Shown: positions 9,288 through 19,111, numbered from the stretch's first letter. The stretch: DNA of 64,000 bases from Syntrophomonas palmitatica JCM 14374 (GCF_001311885.1 NZ_BBCE01000002.1:124001-188000), one strand, 5' to 3'. Notes: a model not told the origin generated them from the sequence alone. A program made the numbers and translations.

Positions 9288-9434
9288 CAACACAGATGAA
9301 CACAGATTCAGCCACAGATTCACACAGATGTGATATTAATGGGTTGATTATGCAGTTTTATTGTCTTGTTGTCGTTCCGCTTGCTTGTTTATTTTATCTG
9401 TGGTTATCTATAATAAATCCGTAATATCTGTGCC
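9288..9434. repeat. Cluster of degenerate CACAGAT / ATCTGTG repeats
   Basis: The xerD-deoB gap holds four forward CACAGAT units at 10-14 base spacing (9288-9331), then inverted ATCTGTG-like units (9398-9432). The same unit appears in several other gaps of this window (see findings). It is not a terminator and encodes nothing that I can see. Confidence 0.6.
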
Positions 9435-9459
9435 TATCAGCTTTTCTGGAGGTTTAATT

Positions 9460-10632
9460 ATGCGTAGACGGGTAATATTAATTGTCCTGGACAGCGTTGG
9501 CATCGGCGCTGGTCCTGATTGTGAATTATACGGCGACAAAGGCTGCAGCACTTTAAAAAATACAGCTTTGGTTGCGGGCGGGCTGAATCTGCCTAACCTG
9601 GCTGTATTAGGTTTAGGCAATATCGAGGAAATACCTGGGGTGAAACCCCAAGCCCAGGCCGCGGGAGCTTATGGCAAAATGCAGGAAAGATCTAAAGGCA
9701 AGGATACGACTACCGGTCACTGGGAGATGATGGGACTGGTTTTGCAGCAGGCTTTTCCCACCTATCCCAAAGGATTTCCTCTTGAACTGATTCGGGAATA
9801 TGAACTGCGCATCGGACGCCGCACCCTGGGGAATAAAGTGGCTTCCGGGACGGAGATTATTGCCGAACTTGGCAGTGAACATATGGAAACCGGATACCCT
9901 ATAGTCTATACTTCGGCTGACAGCGTATTTCAGATAGCTGCCCACGAGGATATTATTCCCCTGGAAAAACTGTATGAGATGTGCCGTGTAGCCCGGGAAA
10001 TGCTTACTGGTGAACATGCAGTAGGCAGGGTGATTGCCCGTCCCTTTATAGGAGAGCCCGGAAGCTTTGTGCGTACCGCTCATCGCCATGATTTTTCCTT
10101 GCAGCCTGATAAAAATGTGCTGGATTTTATTCTGGAAGCGGGGCAGGAGGTTATTGGCATAGGTAAGATAAAGGATATATTCGCGGGATGCGGCGTCAGC
10201 CAGAATTATCCCACTGAAAACAACCAGGATGGAATCAATAAGATCCTTAAAGTTATGCAGGAAGAATTCAAAGGGCTGATTTTTGCCAATCTGGTTGATT
10301 TCGACCAGCTCTGGGGTCATCGCAACGACGCTCATGGTTATGCCAAAGCCCTGGAGGAATTTGACAGACGCCTGCCTGAAATTTTATTAAAAATGAAAGA
10401 TGAGGATATTCTAATAATTACCGCTGACCATGGGTGTGATCCCACCACTCCTGGCACCGATCACACCCGCGAATATGTTCCCCTGCTGGTTTATGGGAAG
10501 AATCTGCAAAAGGACGTTAATTTAGGAACCAGGGAAAGCTTTGCCGACCTGGGGGCAACTGTAGCGGACTACTTGCAAGTTGCGGTTTCGGGCCTGGCAG
10601 GACAAAGCTTTCTGAAGGAGCTGAGCAAATGA
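9460..10632 (+). CDS. deoB: Phosphopentomutase
   Basis: A 390-residue Mn-dependent enzyme that interconverts (deoxy)ribose 1-phosphate and 5-phosphate in nucleoside salvage. It belongs to the alkaline-phosphatase superfamily. The metal site [11 protein letters not shown] is at residues 8-18, the phosphothreonine loop [14 protein letters not shown] near 81-94, and the C-terminal metal ligands in [21 protein letters not shown]. An upstream in-frame extension exists, but ATG 9460 is chosen because TCTGGAGG lies eight bases ahead and the family begins at this point. The stop overlaps pdp by ATGA, so both enzymes are coupled. Confidence 0.95.
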   Translation: MRRRVILIVLDSVGIGAGPDCELYGDKGCSTLKNTALVAGGLNLPNLAVLGLGNIEEIPGVKPQAQAAGAYGKMQERSKGKDTTTGHWEMMGLVLQQAFPTYPKGFPLELIREYELRIGRRTLGNKVASGTEIIAELGSEHMETGYPIVYTSADSVFQIAAHEDIIPLEKLYEMCRVAREMLTGEHAVGRVIARPFIGEPGSFVRTAHRHDFSLQPDKNVLDFILEAGQEVIGIGKIKDIFAGCGVSQNYPTENNQDGINKILKVMQEEFKGLIFANLVDFDQLWGHRNDAHGYAKALEEFDRRLPEILLKMKDEDILIITADHGCDPTTPGTDHTREYVPLLVYGKNLQKDVNLGTRESFADLGATVADYLQVAVSGLAGQSFLKELSK

Positions 10633-11933
10633 ATCTGCAGGATCTGATTATTAAAAAACGCGATGGCCTGGCACACAGCCAGGAAGAAATTGAATATTTG
10701 GTTAAAAACATAAGTGAAGGTACGATGCCGGATTACCAGGTGGCTGCCTGGGCTATGGCCGTTTTCTTTCAAGGAATGAACAAAGAGGAAACCAGAGATT
10801 TAGCTCTGGCTATGGCTTATTCCGGAGAAGTAGCTGATCTGACTTCAGTCGAGGGTATTCCGGTGGATAAACACAGCACCGGCGGAGTAGGCGATAAAAC
10901 CACCATGGTAGTTATTCCTCTCGTAGCCGCAGCCGGGGTCCCGGTAGCCAAAATGTCAGGGCGGGGCCTGGGACATACCGGCGGGACCATTGACAAGTTT
11001 GAATCTATCCCCGGTTTTCAAGTGGAAATGGAACACCGGGCGTTTATAAAACAGGTTAATGATATCAAAGCCGCGGTAGTAGCTCAGAGCGGGCGCCTCG
11101 TGCCTGCCGATAAAAGGCTGTACGCTATCCGTGACCTCACCGGCACCGTGGAAAGCCTGCCTTTGATTGCCGCGAGCGTGATGAGCAAGAAAATAGCATC
11201 GGGCGCCCAGGGGATAGTACTGGATGTAAAAGTAGGCAGCGGAGCCTTTATGAAAAACGAAACTGAAGCCCGGGCCCTGGCGCAGGCCATGGTGGATATC
11301 GGCCGCGGGGCCGGAAGGGAAGTAGCGGCTTTGCTCTCCAATATGCAGCAGCCATTAGGAAGGATGGTGGGCAATGCTCTGGAGGTGCGGGAAGCAATCG
11401 ATACCTTAAAAGGTGAAGGCCCGGCTGATTTAACCGAAATATCAATTCTTCTGGCTGCATATATGCTAATGATCGGCGGGAAATTTAGCGATCTTCAATC
11501 AGCACAGGCCTGCGCCGGTGAGATGCTTAATACAGGACTCGGACTTAAAAAATTCCAAGCCATGGTTGAGGCCCAGGGCGGCATTCTGGACTGCAATATA
11601 CCAGGCTATGGGCTGAAACAGGCCAGTATGCAGCAGGCCGTTATGGCTGAAGGCGAAGGTTATGTCAGCGGGCTGGATGCGTTGGAAATTGGAAGAATTG
11701 TGATGCATCTAGGGGCCGGCCGTGAAAAATTAGGCGATATAATCGACCACGCGGTGGGTATTGAACTGGTTAAAAAATATGGTGATGCCGTTAATATTGG
11801 TGATACCCTGGCTGTAATACATGCCAATGACAAGGATAAGCTGGAAATTGCCGCTGTAAACCTGAAACACGCCTTCCAAATCAGTTCCCAGGTTCCCGAA
11901 CCCAAACCGCTGATACTTGGGGTTATAAAATAA
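10629..11933 (+). CDS. pdp: Pyrimidine-nucleoside phosphorylase
   Basis: A 434-residue dimeric phosphorylase that splits thymidine or uridine with phosphate into base and (deoxy)ribose 1-phosphate, the substrate of DeoB. The glycine-rich phosphate loop [12 protein letters not shown] is near residue 81, [21 protein letters not shown] near 110, and [10 protein letters not shown] near 200. Length is normal for the family (433-440). Start ATG 10629 overlaps the deoB stop. The xerD-deoB-nucleoside phosphorylase-dacF order is conserved in spore-forming Firmicutes. Confidence 0.94.
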   Translation: MNLQDLIIKKRDGLAHSQEEIEYLVKNISEGTMPDYQVAAWAMAVFFQGMNKEETRDLALAMAYSGEVADLTSVEGIPVDKHSTGGVGDKTTMVVIPLVAAAGVPVAKMSGRGLGHTGGTIDKFESIPGFQVEMEHRAFIKQVNDIKAAVVAQSGRLVPADKRLYAIRDLTGTVESLPLIAASVMSKKIASGAQGIVLDVKVGSGAFMKNETEARALAQAMVDIGRGAGREVAALLSNMQQPLGRMVGNALEVREAIDTLKGEGPADLTEISILLAAYMLMIGGKFSDLQSAQACAGEMLNTGLGLKKFQAMVEAQGGILDCNIPGYGLKQASMQQAVMAEGEGYVSGLDALEIGRIVMHLGAGREKLGDIIDHAVGIELVKKYGDAVNIGDTLAVIHANDKDKLEIAAVNLKHAFQISSQVPEPKPLILGVIK

Positions 11934-12102
11934 AACCAATAATTTCCGCGTTTGCCCCCTCAAATAAATCTGTAGCAATCTATGGCTATTTTCTGGAATA
12001 AATCCTCATGTATGCCAATATAATTCACTAGAAAAGCCTGCTGTCTAAGCATGGCCGTTTATTCTCGTAGATCAAATACGCATCATGGGGAGGTATCGTT
12101 TC

Positions 12103-13247
12103 ATGGCCCGAATAAACAGGTTAATTTGGCTTCTACTTATGGTTTTCACTTTTACTGTTACCGCTGCGATCCCTGTTCGGGCGGATACACTGGATCTAAA
12201 ATCAGAATCCTACGTTTTGATGGATGCAGATTCCGGTAAAATTCTTTTAAGTAAAAACCCGGATAAAAGACTGCCCCCGGCCAGCATGACAAAACTGATG
12301 ACTTTAATTCTGGCGGCCCGGGATTTGGAATCGGGCAAAATTAGTTTGCAGGACAAGGTTCAGACCAGCGAAGATGCATCCAAAATGGGTGGTTCTCAAG
12401 TTTATCTGGAACCAGGTGAACAGATGAGCCTGGAAGATATGCTTATTTCAATAGCTGTAGGTTCCGCCAATGATGCTTCAGTAGCTGTGGCGGAGTACCT
12501 GGAAGGCAGTCATAAAAATTTTGTCAACAGGATGAATCAGGAAGCTAAAATGATGGGTTTGAGAAATACACATTTTGTTAATGCTTACGGGCTGCCGGCT
12601 CCGGATCATTACAGTTGTGCCCGTGATATGGCAGTGATCGCCCGTTACGCTTTGAAACATCCCAAAGTACTGGAGTATACCTCGATTAAGGAATACAATC
12701 TTCGTCAGGGCGCTTTCAAATTATATAACACCAATAAATTGTTGTGGTGGTATCAAGGCGCTGACGGGTTTAAGACCGGGTGGACCAATGAAGCCAAACA
12801 TTGTCTGACCGCCACCGCAAAACGGGATGGACTGCGTCTCATAGCGGTTGTTATGGCAGCTCCCGAAACGCACGGAAATTTCAGGGATGCGATGAAGCTG
12901 TTCAACTATGGTTTCGCCCGTTATGCCTATAAAAACTATTCTCCTCGGGGCAGCTGTGTGGAGTCGTTAAGGTAGGCAAAGGAGTAGTGGATGATGTTGA
13001 AGCTGTAGCCGAAGAAGATGTGGGAGCCATCTTCAACAAGGGTGATGAGAAAAAACTGCGGGCAGAAAAGAGCCTGGTAGCTTATATTGACGCGCCCGTT
13101 AAAAAAGGTCAAAAGTTAGGAGAATATCAGGTATATAAAAATGGAGAAATATCCAAACAGGTTAATATCGTTGCTGCTAATGATGTTCCCCGTGCCGGTT
13201 TAATTAAACAAATCCTGAAGGTATTTGCCGAAACGTATCTCTTATAA
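12103..13247 (+). CDS. dacF: D-alanyl-D-alanine carboxypeptidase, DacF type (one-base frameshift near 12946)
   Basis: A penicillin-binding protein 5-type enzyme of about 380 residues that removes the terminal D-Ala of peptidoglycan stem peptides and adjusts cortex or germ-wall cross-linking. It has a signal peptide (WLLLMVFTFTVTAAIPVRA), the SxxK nucleophile in PASMTK, the SAND (SxN-type) motif and KTGW. The frame breaks in a G run; CGG GGG CAG restores RGQLCGVVKVGK and joins the PBP5 C-terminal domain. ATG 12103 is preferred over 12085 because GGGGAGGT precedes it at normal spacing. Bacillus dacF is forespore-expressed; a weak GCATGG-N18-CAAATAC sequence upstream is too poor to claim as a promoter. 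Confidence 0.9.
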
Positions 13248-13260
13248 ATGGAATTTTGTG

Positions 13261-13290
13261 GAAGGAATTTATCCCCTCCTTGTTGAATCT
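13261..13290 (+). promoter_or_regulatory. Sigma-H promoter of the spoIIA operon
   Basis: The -35 element GAAGGAATT (13261-13269) matches RnAGGAwww fully. The -10 element GTTGAATCT (13282-13290) matches the RnnGAAT core, with one of the two trailing A/T positions off. They are separated by 12 bases, the spacing known for sigma-H. It lies just after dacF and 34 bases before the spoIIAA start, where Bacillus spoIIA also has its sigma-H promoter. Confidence 0.8.
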
Positions 13291-13321
13291 CTATTGGAGA
13301 TGACAGGGAGGGGATATTTTT
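13270..13321 (+). terminator. Hairpin plus T-run: dacF terminator whose 3' arm is the spoIIAA ribosome site
   Basis: A 10-bp outer stem (TATCCCCTCC 13270-13279 / GGAGGGGATA 13307-13316) is followed by five T's. A nested 5-bp stem lies at 13287-13291 / 13297-13301. The 3' arm contains the Shine-Dalgarno sequence of spoIIAA (start 13324). The sigma-H -10 element is in the loop. Confidence 0.65.
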
Positions 13322-13323
13322 CT

Positions 13324-13656
13324 ATGAACTATGAATTAAAACAGGTCAGGAACACCCTGGTAGTCAAATTAAAGGGCGAGATGGATCTGCTGATCGCGGA
13401 TAAGCTTCGTAAAGAAATTGACATGCGCCTGGAAGAAAGCAACATTAAAAATCTGATTATTAACCTGGAGAGGGTTAGTTTTATCGACAGCTCCGGGCTG
13501 GGGGTTATTTTGGGCCGCTATAAGAAGATTTCTTCCGCCAGCGGGCGCATGTTCATAGTTGGGGCCAATCCTGCTGTGGAAAAAATTCTCGTGTTTTCCG
13601 GGATCAACAAACTGGTACCCATTTATACAAATGAACAGGATATAATAAATATTTAA
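13324..13656 (+). CDS. spoIIAA: Anti-sigma-F factor antagonist SpoIIAA
   Basis: A 110-residue STAS-domain protein. In its unphosphorylated form it binds SpoIIAB and frees sigma-F in the forespore. The phosphorylation site is in FIDSSGLGVILGRYK (around residues 55-69). ATG 13324 is chosen over an upstream in-frame start because GGGAGGGG lies at 13306-13313 and the family begins MxYELKQ-like. It is the first gene of the spoIIA operon; spoIIAB follows after 34 bases. Confidence 0.95.
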   Translation: MNYELKQVRNTLVVKLKGEMDLLIADKLRKEIDMRLEESNIKNLIINLERVSFIDSSGLGVILGRYKKISSASGRMFIVGANPAVEKILVFSGINKLVPIYTNEQDIINI

Positions 13657-13690
13657 AGGAGGTGAAACCGGCCGGAGGCTGGGTCCTGTT

Positions 13691-14137
13691 ATGAATATTA
13701 AGAATTACATTCGATTCGAATTTCCGAGTCTGCCTGAAAATGCAGCACTGGCCCGAACCTGTGTGAGTTCTTTTGCGGCGCAGCTTAATTGCACCCTGGA
13801 GGATATCGAAGAAATCAAGCTGGTGGTTTCTGAAGCCGTCTCCAACTGTATTATTCATGGTTATGAAAACCGCAGTGACGGGAAGATAGTAATTGAATGC
13901 AGCATAGATGACAATCGCAGCCTGGAAATAAACATAATAGACTATGGGAAAGGCATAGATAATCTGGAACAAGCTATGCAGCCGGCTTATTCCAGTGTTC
14001 CATCCAGGATGGGTCTGGGCTTTACCTTCATGAAATCATTTATGGACGAAATGGGGGTTACAAGCAGTCCCCACGAAGGAACCAGCGTAAGACTGAAACG
14101 CAGTTTCCTTAAACGGGAACAGGAAGCCTATGCTTGA
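13691..14137 (+). CDS. spoIIAB: Anti-sigma-F factor and serine kinase SpoIIAB
   Basis: A 148-residue GHKL-fold kinase that holds sigma-F inactive and phosphorylates SpoIIAA on serine. The N-box VVSEAVSNCIIHGYEN (near residues 47-62), the G1 box IIDYGKGI and the MGLGFTFMKSFMDEM segment forming the ATP lid are all present. Start ATG 13691 has AAAGGAGGTGAAA about 20 bases upstream; a closer GGAGGCTGGGTCCTGTT may serve. sigF begins 17 bases after its stop. Confidence 0.95.
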   Translation: MNIKNYIRFEFPSLPENAALARTCVSSFAAQLNCTLEDIEEIKLVVSEAVSNCIIHGYENRSDGKIVIECSIDDNRSLEINIIDYGKGIDNLEQAMQPAYSSVPSRMGLGFTFMKSFMDEMGVTSSPHEGTSVRLKRSFLKREQEAYA

Positions 14138-14154
14138 GAGGGGGCAGGGGCAAG

Positions 14155-14876
14155 ATGAATTCCTATGAGGAAAATGAAGCCCTGCTCATCAAGCTCGTGA
14201 AGGGGATAACGAAGCCCGCAATACGTTGTTTGAAAACAACCTGGGACTAGTATATATGGTCCTGGAGAGATTTAAAAACACCTCATATGATTACGAAGAC
14301 CTTTTTCAAGTAGGGTCAATAGGCTTACTTAAAGCCATAGATAAATTTGATTTCTCATTTAATGTGCGTTTCTCAACCTATGCTGTACCTATGATCATCG
14401 GGGAGATTAAGAAATTTCTGCGGGACGATGGGATTTTAAAGGTACAGCGGGGGGTTAAAGAAAACTATTCCCGCATCCGCTGGGCTCAGGAGAAACTGCG
14501 CTCCGACCTTGGCAGGGAACCGGTGATTAATGAGATAGCAAGCCTCCTCGAAATGGATCGGGAAGATGTGGTAGTAGCTATAGAAGCGTGTCAGGCTCCG
14601 GCTTATATTCATGATATTATGCCCGGAGACGATAAAGAACAGCTTTCGCTAATAGATAAACTGGCTAATGACGAGACCACTGGGTCTATATTAGAAAAAA
14701 TGGCATTGCGCGAGGCTCTGGAGAAGCTGAGCGTTCGGGAAAGAGAGGTGATAATCGGACGGTTTTTTAAGGATGAAACCCAATCCAGCATTGCAGAACG
14801 CCTGGGCGTATCCCAGGTGCAGATTTCTCGTATTGAGAAAGCCGCCATACAGAAAATGCGTGGTGTACTAAACTAA
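14155..14876 (+). CDS. sigF: Forespore sigma factor F (one-base frameshift near 14192)
   Basis: A sigma-70 family factor of about 240 residues that starts forespore-specific transcription. The frame breaks 12 codons in. Adding one base in aagctcgtgaagg restores LAREGDNEARNTLFENNLGLVYMVLERF and joins the rest. Region 2 (DLFQVGSIGLLKAIDKFD, FSTYAVPMIIGEIKKFLRDDG), region 3 and the region 4 helix-turn-helix (IAERLGVSQVQISRIEKAA) are complete. Start ATG 14155 follows GGGGCAGGGGCAAG. A true knock-out of sigF would abolish sporulation, so an error is the likelier reading. A terminator follows at 14903. Confidence 0.93.
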
Positions 14877-14902
14877 ATAAAAAGAAAGGAAGGTTGGTGA
14901 AA

Positions 14903-14931
14903 ACAGGAGAACACCGCAGGTGTTCTCCTGT
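14903..14931 (+). terminator. Terminator after sigF
   Basis: A perfect 13-bp inverted repeat (ACAGGAGAACACC / GGTGTTCTCCTGT) around a 3-base loop, followed by a short T-rich tail (TAGTTTGTGG). It ends the spoIIA operon. Confidence 0.75.
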
Positions 14932-15016
14932 TAGTTTGTGGATAAGCATTAGTTGTGATTCTTTTTAGATGGCTGCGTAGCTAACCATCCTTGCAACGAG
15001 CGAAAATAGCTTAGTT

Positions 15017-15045
15017 GTTATTACGAGGCGACGGCGCGGCAATCT
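15017..15045. repeat. Dispersed intergenic repeat, copy 1
   Basis: GTTATTACGAGGCGACGGCG continuing CGGCAATCT; a close relative lies at 24909-24936 (same start and CGGCAATC end with one base fewer and a few changes). It resembles the GTCATTGCGAG...GCGGCAATC type of repeat seen in many anaerobe genomes. No gene is present in 14877-15201. Confidence 0.55.
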
Positions 15046-15074
15046 TTAGATAATTTACTTTTTAAAACCCTGAT

Positions 15075-15098
15075 AGGAGGACACTAAAATGTTCTCCT
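15075..15098 (+). terminator. Second hairpin after sigF, related to the first
   Basis: AGGAGGACA / TGTTCTCCT (one G-T pair) around CTAAAA, followed by CTTTAATTTG. Its 3' arm and tail repeat those of the 14903 hairpin, so the two look like copies of one element. Confidence 0.5.
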
Positions 15099-15134
15099 CT
15101 TTAATTTGTGGGAGACAGTGTTTATCACCCGGTA

Positions 15135-15161
15135 ACAAAAAAAGGCCATATTCATATATTG
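15135..15161 (+). promoter_or_regulatory. Possible mother-cell (sigma-K or sigma-E type) promoter of the glycan block
   Basis: AC (15135-15136), 16 bases, then CATATATTG (15153-15161) fits sigma-K (AC-N16-CATAnnnTA) except for the last base; CATATATT also fits a sigma-E -10. The gene starts 41 bases downstream. Short motifs in AT-rich DNA, so only suggestive. Confidence 0.35.
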
Positions 15162-15201
15162 GAATTATAACTCTGGCTTAATCTGTGCTAGGAGGCCTTC
15201 C

Positions 15202-16041
15202 ATGGATGTCAATAGGCAGGTAAAAGTTCGTGTTAATAGAGCAGGAACTATTAGGGTTAATGCCAATTCGGCCCAGGGCTACAGCAACATAAGTGTTGCG
15301 GGCAGACGGGTGTCATTTAAGGTAAACCGCTATGGAGCAGCGGAACAACAAATACCAGGAGTCTCTGTAATCACGTGTACCAACCGTTCTGATAGTTTGG
15401 ACAGAATTATGGCCAATTACCTGCGCCAGGTTTATCCCCAAAAAGAATTAATAATTATTGTGAACTCTAACAGTGTTGATATAGGTGAATGGCTGCACCG
15501 GGCAGGAGGCCACCCGGATATTCGCATATTTCATGTGGATGCCGAAATGCATCTCGGTTATTGCTTAAACTATGCTGTTGACCTGGCCGGATATGAGTAT
15601 ATAGCCAAGTTTGATGATGACGATTATTATGCTCCCAACTATTTAAGCGATGCTTTGCATGTATTTCCATCAGTTTATGCCGGGATTGTGGGCAAATGTG
15701 CGATGTTCGTTTACTTTGAGGCCAGCAAAACCCTGGCCATAGCTTTGCCTAACCATGAAAACGTATATGAACACGGAGTAGCGGGCGCGACTATGATAAT
15801 ACGCCGGGAGGTTTTCAAAAAGGTAAGATTCCCGGATGTGACCGAGGGAGAAGATAGCATGTTCCTGAGCAAATGCCGGGAACAGGGGATAGGCATATAT
15901 GCCACTGACCGCTTCAATTTTGTGGCCATCCGCCGCTCCAATGTGGATTCACATACCTGGAAGGTAGATGAAAACGAGTATCTGAAATACTGTGAATTTG
16001 TTGTCAGAACCGCTGATTTTGTTCCGTATATTACGCGGTGA
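15202..16041 (+). CDS. CgeD-like family 2 glycosyltransferase, paralogue A
   Basis: A 279-residue soluble transferase. Residues 1-50 are a poorly conserved, basic, repeat-like leader (VKVRVNR ... VSFKVNR). The GT-A domain begins at PGVSVITCTNR (52-62) and has NYLRQVYPQKELIIIVNSN, the DxD metal site KFDDDDYY (136-143) and EGEDSMF (215-221), the likely catalytic acid region. It has no signal or membrane segment. Two close relatives are in this window (19216-20064 and 30727-31587, both minus). The nearest named relative I know is the spore-maturation protein CgeD of Bacillus. Start ATG 15202 has AGGAGG upstream. It leads a four-gene run with gmd, fcl and GT10. Confidence 0.82.
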   Translation: MDVNRQVKVRVNRAGTIRVNANSAQGYSNISVAGRRVSFKVNRYGAAEQQIPGVSVITCTNRSDSLDRIMANYLRQVYPQKELIIIVNSNSVDIGEWLHRAGGHPDIRIFHVDAEMHLGYCLNYAVDLAGYEYIAKFDDDDYYAPNYLSDALHVFPSVYAGIVGKCAMFVYFEASKTLAIALPNHENVYEHGVAGATMIIRREVFKKVRFPDVTEGEDSMFLSKCREQGIGIYATDRFNFVAIRRSNVDSHTWKVDENEYLKYCEFVVRTADFVPYITR

Positions 16042-16082
16042 CAATCCGGTTCGTAAATTAAGAACCTGGCTGGGGAAGGAAC

Positions 16083-17147
16083 ATGAGAATGGCAGGCAAA
16101 CCTAAAAGAGCTCTGGTTACAGGGATAACCGGTCAAGATGGATCATATTTGGCAGAATTCCTGTTAAACAAAGGATATGAAGTGCATGGAGTTATCCGCC
16201 GGGCCTCAACCTTTAACACGGAAAGAATTCAGCATATTTACCGCGATCCCCATGATGATAATTGCGGCTTTTTTCTTCACTACGGTGATTTGAATGACGC
16301 AACCGGTTTAAGGCGAATACTGCACCGGGTAAAACCGGATGAAGTATACAACCTGGCCGCACAATCACATGTGAAAGTATCATTTGAACAGGCGGAATAT
16401 ACGGCTGACACGGTGGCCACCGGAACTCTGCGGCTGTTCGAATCCCTGCGTGATTATATTGATGTATCGGGTTGTCAGGTGAAAATATACCAGGCCGGGT
16501 CCTCTGAGATGTTTGGGGCTTCGCCCCCGCCTCAAAATGAAGACACACCTTTTTATCCCCGCAGTCCCTATGCCGTTTCCAAGGTGGCAGCTTACTGGTA
16601 TGGGGTTAACTACCGTGAAGCTTATGGAATGTTTATTGCCAACGGGATTCTCTTCAATCATGAATCACCCCGCCGCGGCGAAACCTTTGTAACCAGAAAA
16701 ATAACCAGGGCTGCATCCCGCATAAAGCTGGGGCTGCAGAACGAACTCTTTTTAGGGAATTTGGCGGCCTTTCGTGACTGGGGTTTTGCCGGGGATTACG
16801 TGGAAGCTATGTGGCTTATGCTGCAGCATGAAAAGCCCGGTGATTATGTTATAGCTACCGGAGAAGCCCATTCCGTACAGGAGTTTGTAGAATTGGTGTT
16901 TAATCTGCTGGAGCTTAACTGGCGCGATTACGTCAAAATTGACCCGCGTTATTTCAGACCCAGTGAAGTTGACTATCTCCTGGGAGATTCCACCCGGGCC
17001 AGAAATCTTCTGCAGTGGAAGCCCCGGGTGAGTTTTGAACAATTGGTGCGGATGATGCTGAATCACGATCTGGAGATGGCGCGGCAGGAAAAAACTCTGC
17101 GGGAAGCCGGACACAAGGTGGAGCCGAGGGGGGTGCCGTTTGGATAA
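16083..17147 (+). CDS. gmd: GDP-mannose 4,6-dehydratase
   Basis: A 354-residue short-chain dehydrogenase-type enzyme that converts GDP-D-mannose to GDP-4-keto-6-deoxy-D-mannose, the first step to GDP-fucose, GDP-rhamnose and related sugars. The NADP-binding loop [13 protein letters not shown] is at 14-26, [13 protein letters not shown] at 90-102, the catalytic YAVSK at 163-167, and [17 protein letters not shown] is the Gmd signature. Length is normal. Start ATG 16083 follows GGGGAAGGAAC. The stop overlaps the next gene's TTG, coupling it to GDP-fucose synthase. Confidence 0.95.
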   Translation: MRMAGKPKRALVTGITGQDGSYLAEFLLNKGYEVHGVIRRASTFNTERIQHIYRDPHDDNCGFFLHYGDLNDATGLRRILHRVKPDEVYNLAAQSHVKVSFEQAEYTADTVATGTLRLFESLRDYIDVSGCQVKIYQAGSSEMFGASPPPQNEDTPFYPRSPYAVSKVAAYWYGVNYREAYGMFIANGILFNHESPRRGETFVTRKITRAASRIKLGLQNELFLGNLAAFRDWGFAGDYVEAMWLMLQHEKPGDYVIATGEAHSVQEFVELVFNLLELNWRDYVKIDPRYFRPSEVDYLLGDSTRARNLLQWKPRVSFEQLVRMMLNHDLEMARQEKTLREAGHKVEPRGVPFG

Positions 17148-18084
17148 GGAGGCCAGAATATATGTAGCCGGGCATGAAGGCTTGGTGGGTTCTACTATTA
17201 CCCGGCACTTGCGGGAGCAGGGATTTAACAACCTCATATTAAAACCCCGGGATTCACTGGACTTATGTCGGCAGGAATCCGTCAAAAATTTTTTTGCTTT
17301 TGAAAAACCAGAATATGTTTTCCTGGCTGCCGCCCGGGTGGGAGGCATAGCCGCCAACCAGCAGCACCCGGCAGACTTTATCCGTGACAATCTGCAGATT
17401 CAGACCAATGTGATCGATTCCGCTTATCGTCATGGGGTAAAAAAACTGCTCTTTTTAGGATCTTCTTGTATTTATCCCCGGCTCGCCTCCCAGCCCATCC
17501 ATGAAGAATGCTTGATGGGCGGTTATTTGGAATCAACTAACGAACCTTATGCCGTAGCCAAAATTGCCGGTATTAAAATGTGCCAGGCCTATAATCGCCA
17601 ATACGGCACTGATTTTATATGTGTTATGCCCGCCAATTTATATGGACCCGGCGATAATTTTGATTTGGAAAACGCACATGTTCTGGCGGCCTTGATGCAC
17701 CGTTTTCACCTGGCCAAATTAAATGGAGAAAAGGAAGTGGCGGTATGGGGAACAGGAAAGCCACGGCGGGAATTTTTGCATGTCGATGACCTGGCAGCAG
17801 CTGTCATATTGCTGATGAATATATACTCAGGCAGTGAAATTATAAATATTGGCAGCGGTAAAGATATCAGCATTGCCGAAGCCGCGCAGCTGCTTAAAGA
17901 GGTAATCGGCTATTCAGGAGCTATAGTATATGATACCGCCAAACCGGACGGAACTCCCCAAAAACTGCTTGATATAAATAAAATAAAGGCCCTGGGCTGG
18001 CAGCCGGTGATAACCCTGGAGGAAGGCTTAAGGTCCACCTATAAATGGTTTACTGAATACTATAGGAGGCATGCCCGTGATTAA
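17140..18084 (+). CDS. fcl: GDP-L-fucose synthase
   Basis: A 314-residue epimerase/reductase that turns GDP-4-keto-6-deoxymannose into GDP-L-fucose with NADPH. It has the GHEGLVGS nucleotide loop (11-18), SSCIYPR with the conserved Cys (110), and the YAVAK catalytic pair Tyr137/Lys141; [10 protein letters not shown] and [11 protein letters not shown] are further family motifs. Start is TTG 17140 behind GAGGGGGGT, overlapping gmd. The end overlaps the GT10 gene. Gmd, Fcl and a fucosyltransferase in a row make a complete GDP-fucose production and use cassette. Confidence 0.93.
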   Translation: MDKEARIYVAGHEGLVGSTITRHLREQGFNNLILKPRDSLDLCRQESVKNFFAFEKPEYVFLAAARVGGIAANQQHPADFIRDNLQIQTNVIDSAYRHGVKKLLFLGSSCIYPRLASQPIHEECLMGGYLESTNEPYAVAKIAGIKMCQAYNRQYGTDFICVMPANLYGPGDNFDLENAHVLAALMHRFHLAKLNGEKEVAVWGTGKPRREFLHVDDLAAAVILLMNIYSGSEIINIGSGKDISIAEAAQLLKEVIGYSGAIVYDTAKPDGTPQKLLDINKIKALGWQPVITLEEGLRSTYKWFTEYYRRHARD

Positions 18085-19060
18085 AGTCAAATTGAGCACA
18101 GATTTACCTTATGAGCCAATTATTCGGCAGACGCCAGGTTCATCAGGAATCTGGGAAAATTTTCAGTTTTTTATTGACCAGGAAGTGGAAGATTGCGATT
18201 ACTGGGTGGTTTACAATGGTTTGACCCAGCGGGAAAGCTGCTATTGTCCCCCGCAAAACACGATTTTTATTACTGCCGAGCCGCCGGATATTAAGAAGTA
18301 TAACCCTATTTTTCTCAGGCAGTTTGCACGGATTTTAACATTTCACCGGGATATCATTCATCCCAAGGTTGCCTACGGCCAACCGGGCTTAAACTGGCAT
18401 GTGGGGCGCATTCTCCTTGACGTTGAGAACAGGCGCAGCATTGTAACCAAAACCTACGATGACTTTAAAGCCATGCGGCACTTTGAAAAACACAGACTCC
18501 TATCAGTAGTCAGTTCCAATAAGGATTACAGCGCGGGACACAGAAAAAGGCTGGAAATGGTGCAAAGGCTCAAGGAGCATTTTGGTGACTCCATAGATAT
18601 ATTCGGACACGGTATACGTGACATTGATGACAAATGGGACGCTATCGCCGGTTACAAATATCATGTTGCTATAGAAAATAATTATCTGTCCCATTACTGG
18701 ACTGAAAAACTGGCTGATACCTATCTGGCTGGAGCCTACCCTATATATTACGGCTGTCCCAATCTGAAACAGTATTTTTCTTCTGATGCATATACGGCGA
18801 TTGACATAAATAATCCTGAGCAGGTTATTAAGACCATTGAACAATGCATAGACAGCAATCAATATGAGCGGTCCCTTCACGCTATAATGGCTGCCCGGGA
18901 TAAGGTCCTGGATGAATACAATATGTTCCCTATGATAGCTGATTTTATTAACCGGGGAGGACGCAAAAAGATAACCATCAGACCGGGAGCGCAGTTTACT
19001 AGTGTAGTATATCGCCTGCCTATGCCGGGTTCGAAAAGGCGCATCACCATTAGTCCCTAA
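18077..19060 (+). CDS. Family 10 fucosyltransferase-like protein
   Basis: A 327-residue protein whose C-terminal half carries the GT10 alpha-1,3/4-fucosyltransferase signature: YKYHVAIENN (194-203), HYWTEKLADTYLAGAYPIYYG (207-226). The N-terminal half (FITAEPPDIKKYNPIFLRQF) matches the acceptor domain. It is cytoplasmic by sequence, with no membrane segment. GTG 18077 is chosen because AGGAGG ends seven bases ahead, whereas ATG 18071 sits directly against it. The C-terminus is basic (SKRRITISP). Fucose donor enzymes lie immediately upstream, so donor and transferase are matched. The acceptor is unknown. Confidence 0.85.
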   Translation: MIKVKLSTDLPYEPIIRQTPGSSGIWENFQFFIDQEVEDCDYWVVYNGLTQRESCYCPPQNTIFITAEPPDIKKYNPIFLRQFARILTFHRDIIHPKVAYGQPGLNWHVGRILLDVENRRSIVTKTYDDFKAMRHFEKHRLLSVVSSNKDYSAGHRKRLEMVQRLKEHFGDSIDIFGHGIRDIDDKWDAIAGYKYHVAIENNYLSHYWTEKLADTYLAGAYPIYYGCPNLKQYFSSDAYTAIDINNPEQVIKTIEQCIDSNQYERSLHAIMAARDKVLDEYNMFPMIADFINRGGRKKITIRPGAQFTSVVYRLPMPGSKRRITISP

Positions 19061-19111
19061 AAGGGGTTGAATAAACAACTTAAGTTAATAGGCCTGTTGT
19101 TCCAGATTTAG

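Noticed and set aside
9613..10335. A 240-residue minus-strand frame
   Set aside because: Antisense to deoB, with protein composition typical of a shadow frame and no recognisable motif.
14155..14876. sigF as a true pseudogene or a programmed frameshift
   Set aside because: The break is a one-base loss like 16 others in the window, with no slippery site or stimulatory structure, and the rest of the sporulation set is intact.
16752..17390. A 212-residue minus-strand frame spanning the gmd-fcl junction
   Set aside because: Antisense to two well-supported genes; no start signal or family.
18503..19078. A 191-residue minus-strand frame
   Set aside because: Antisense to the GT10 gene; no coding signature.
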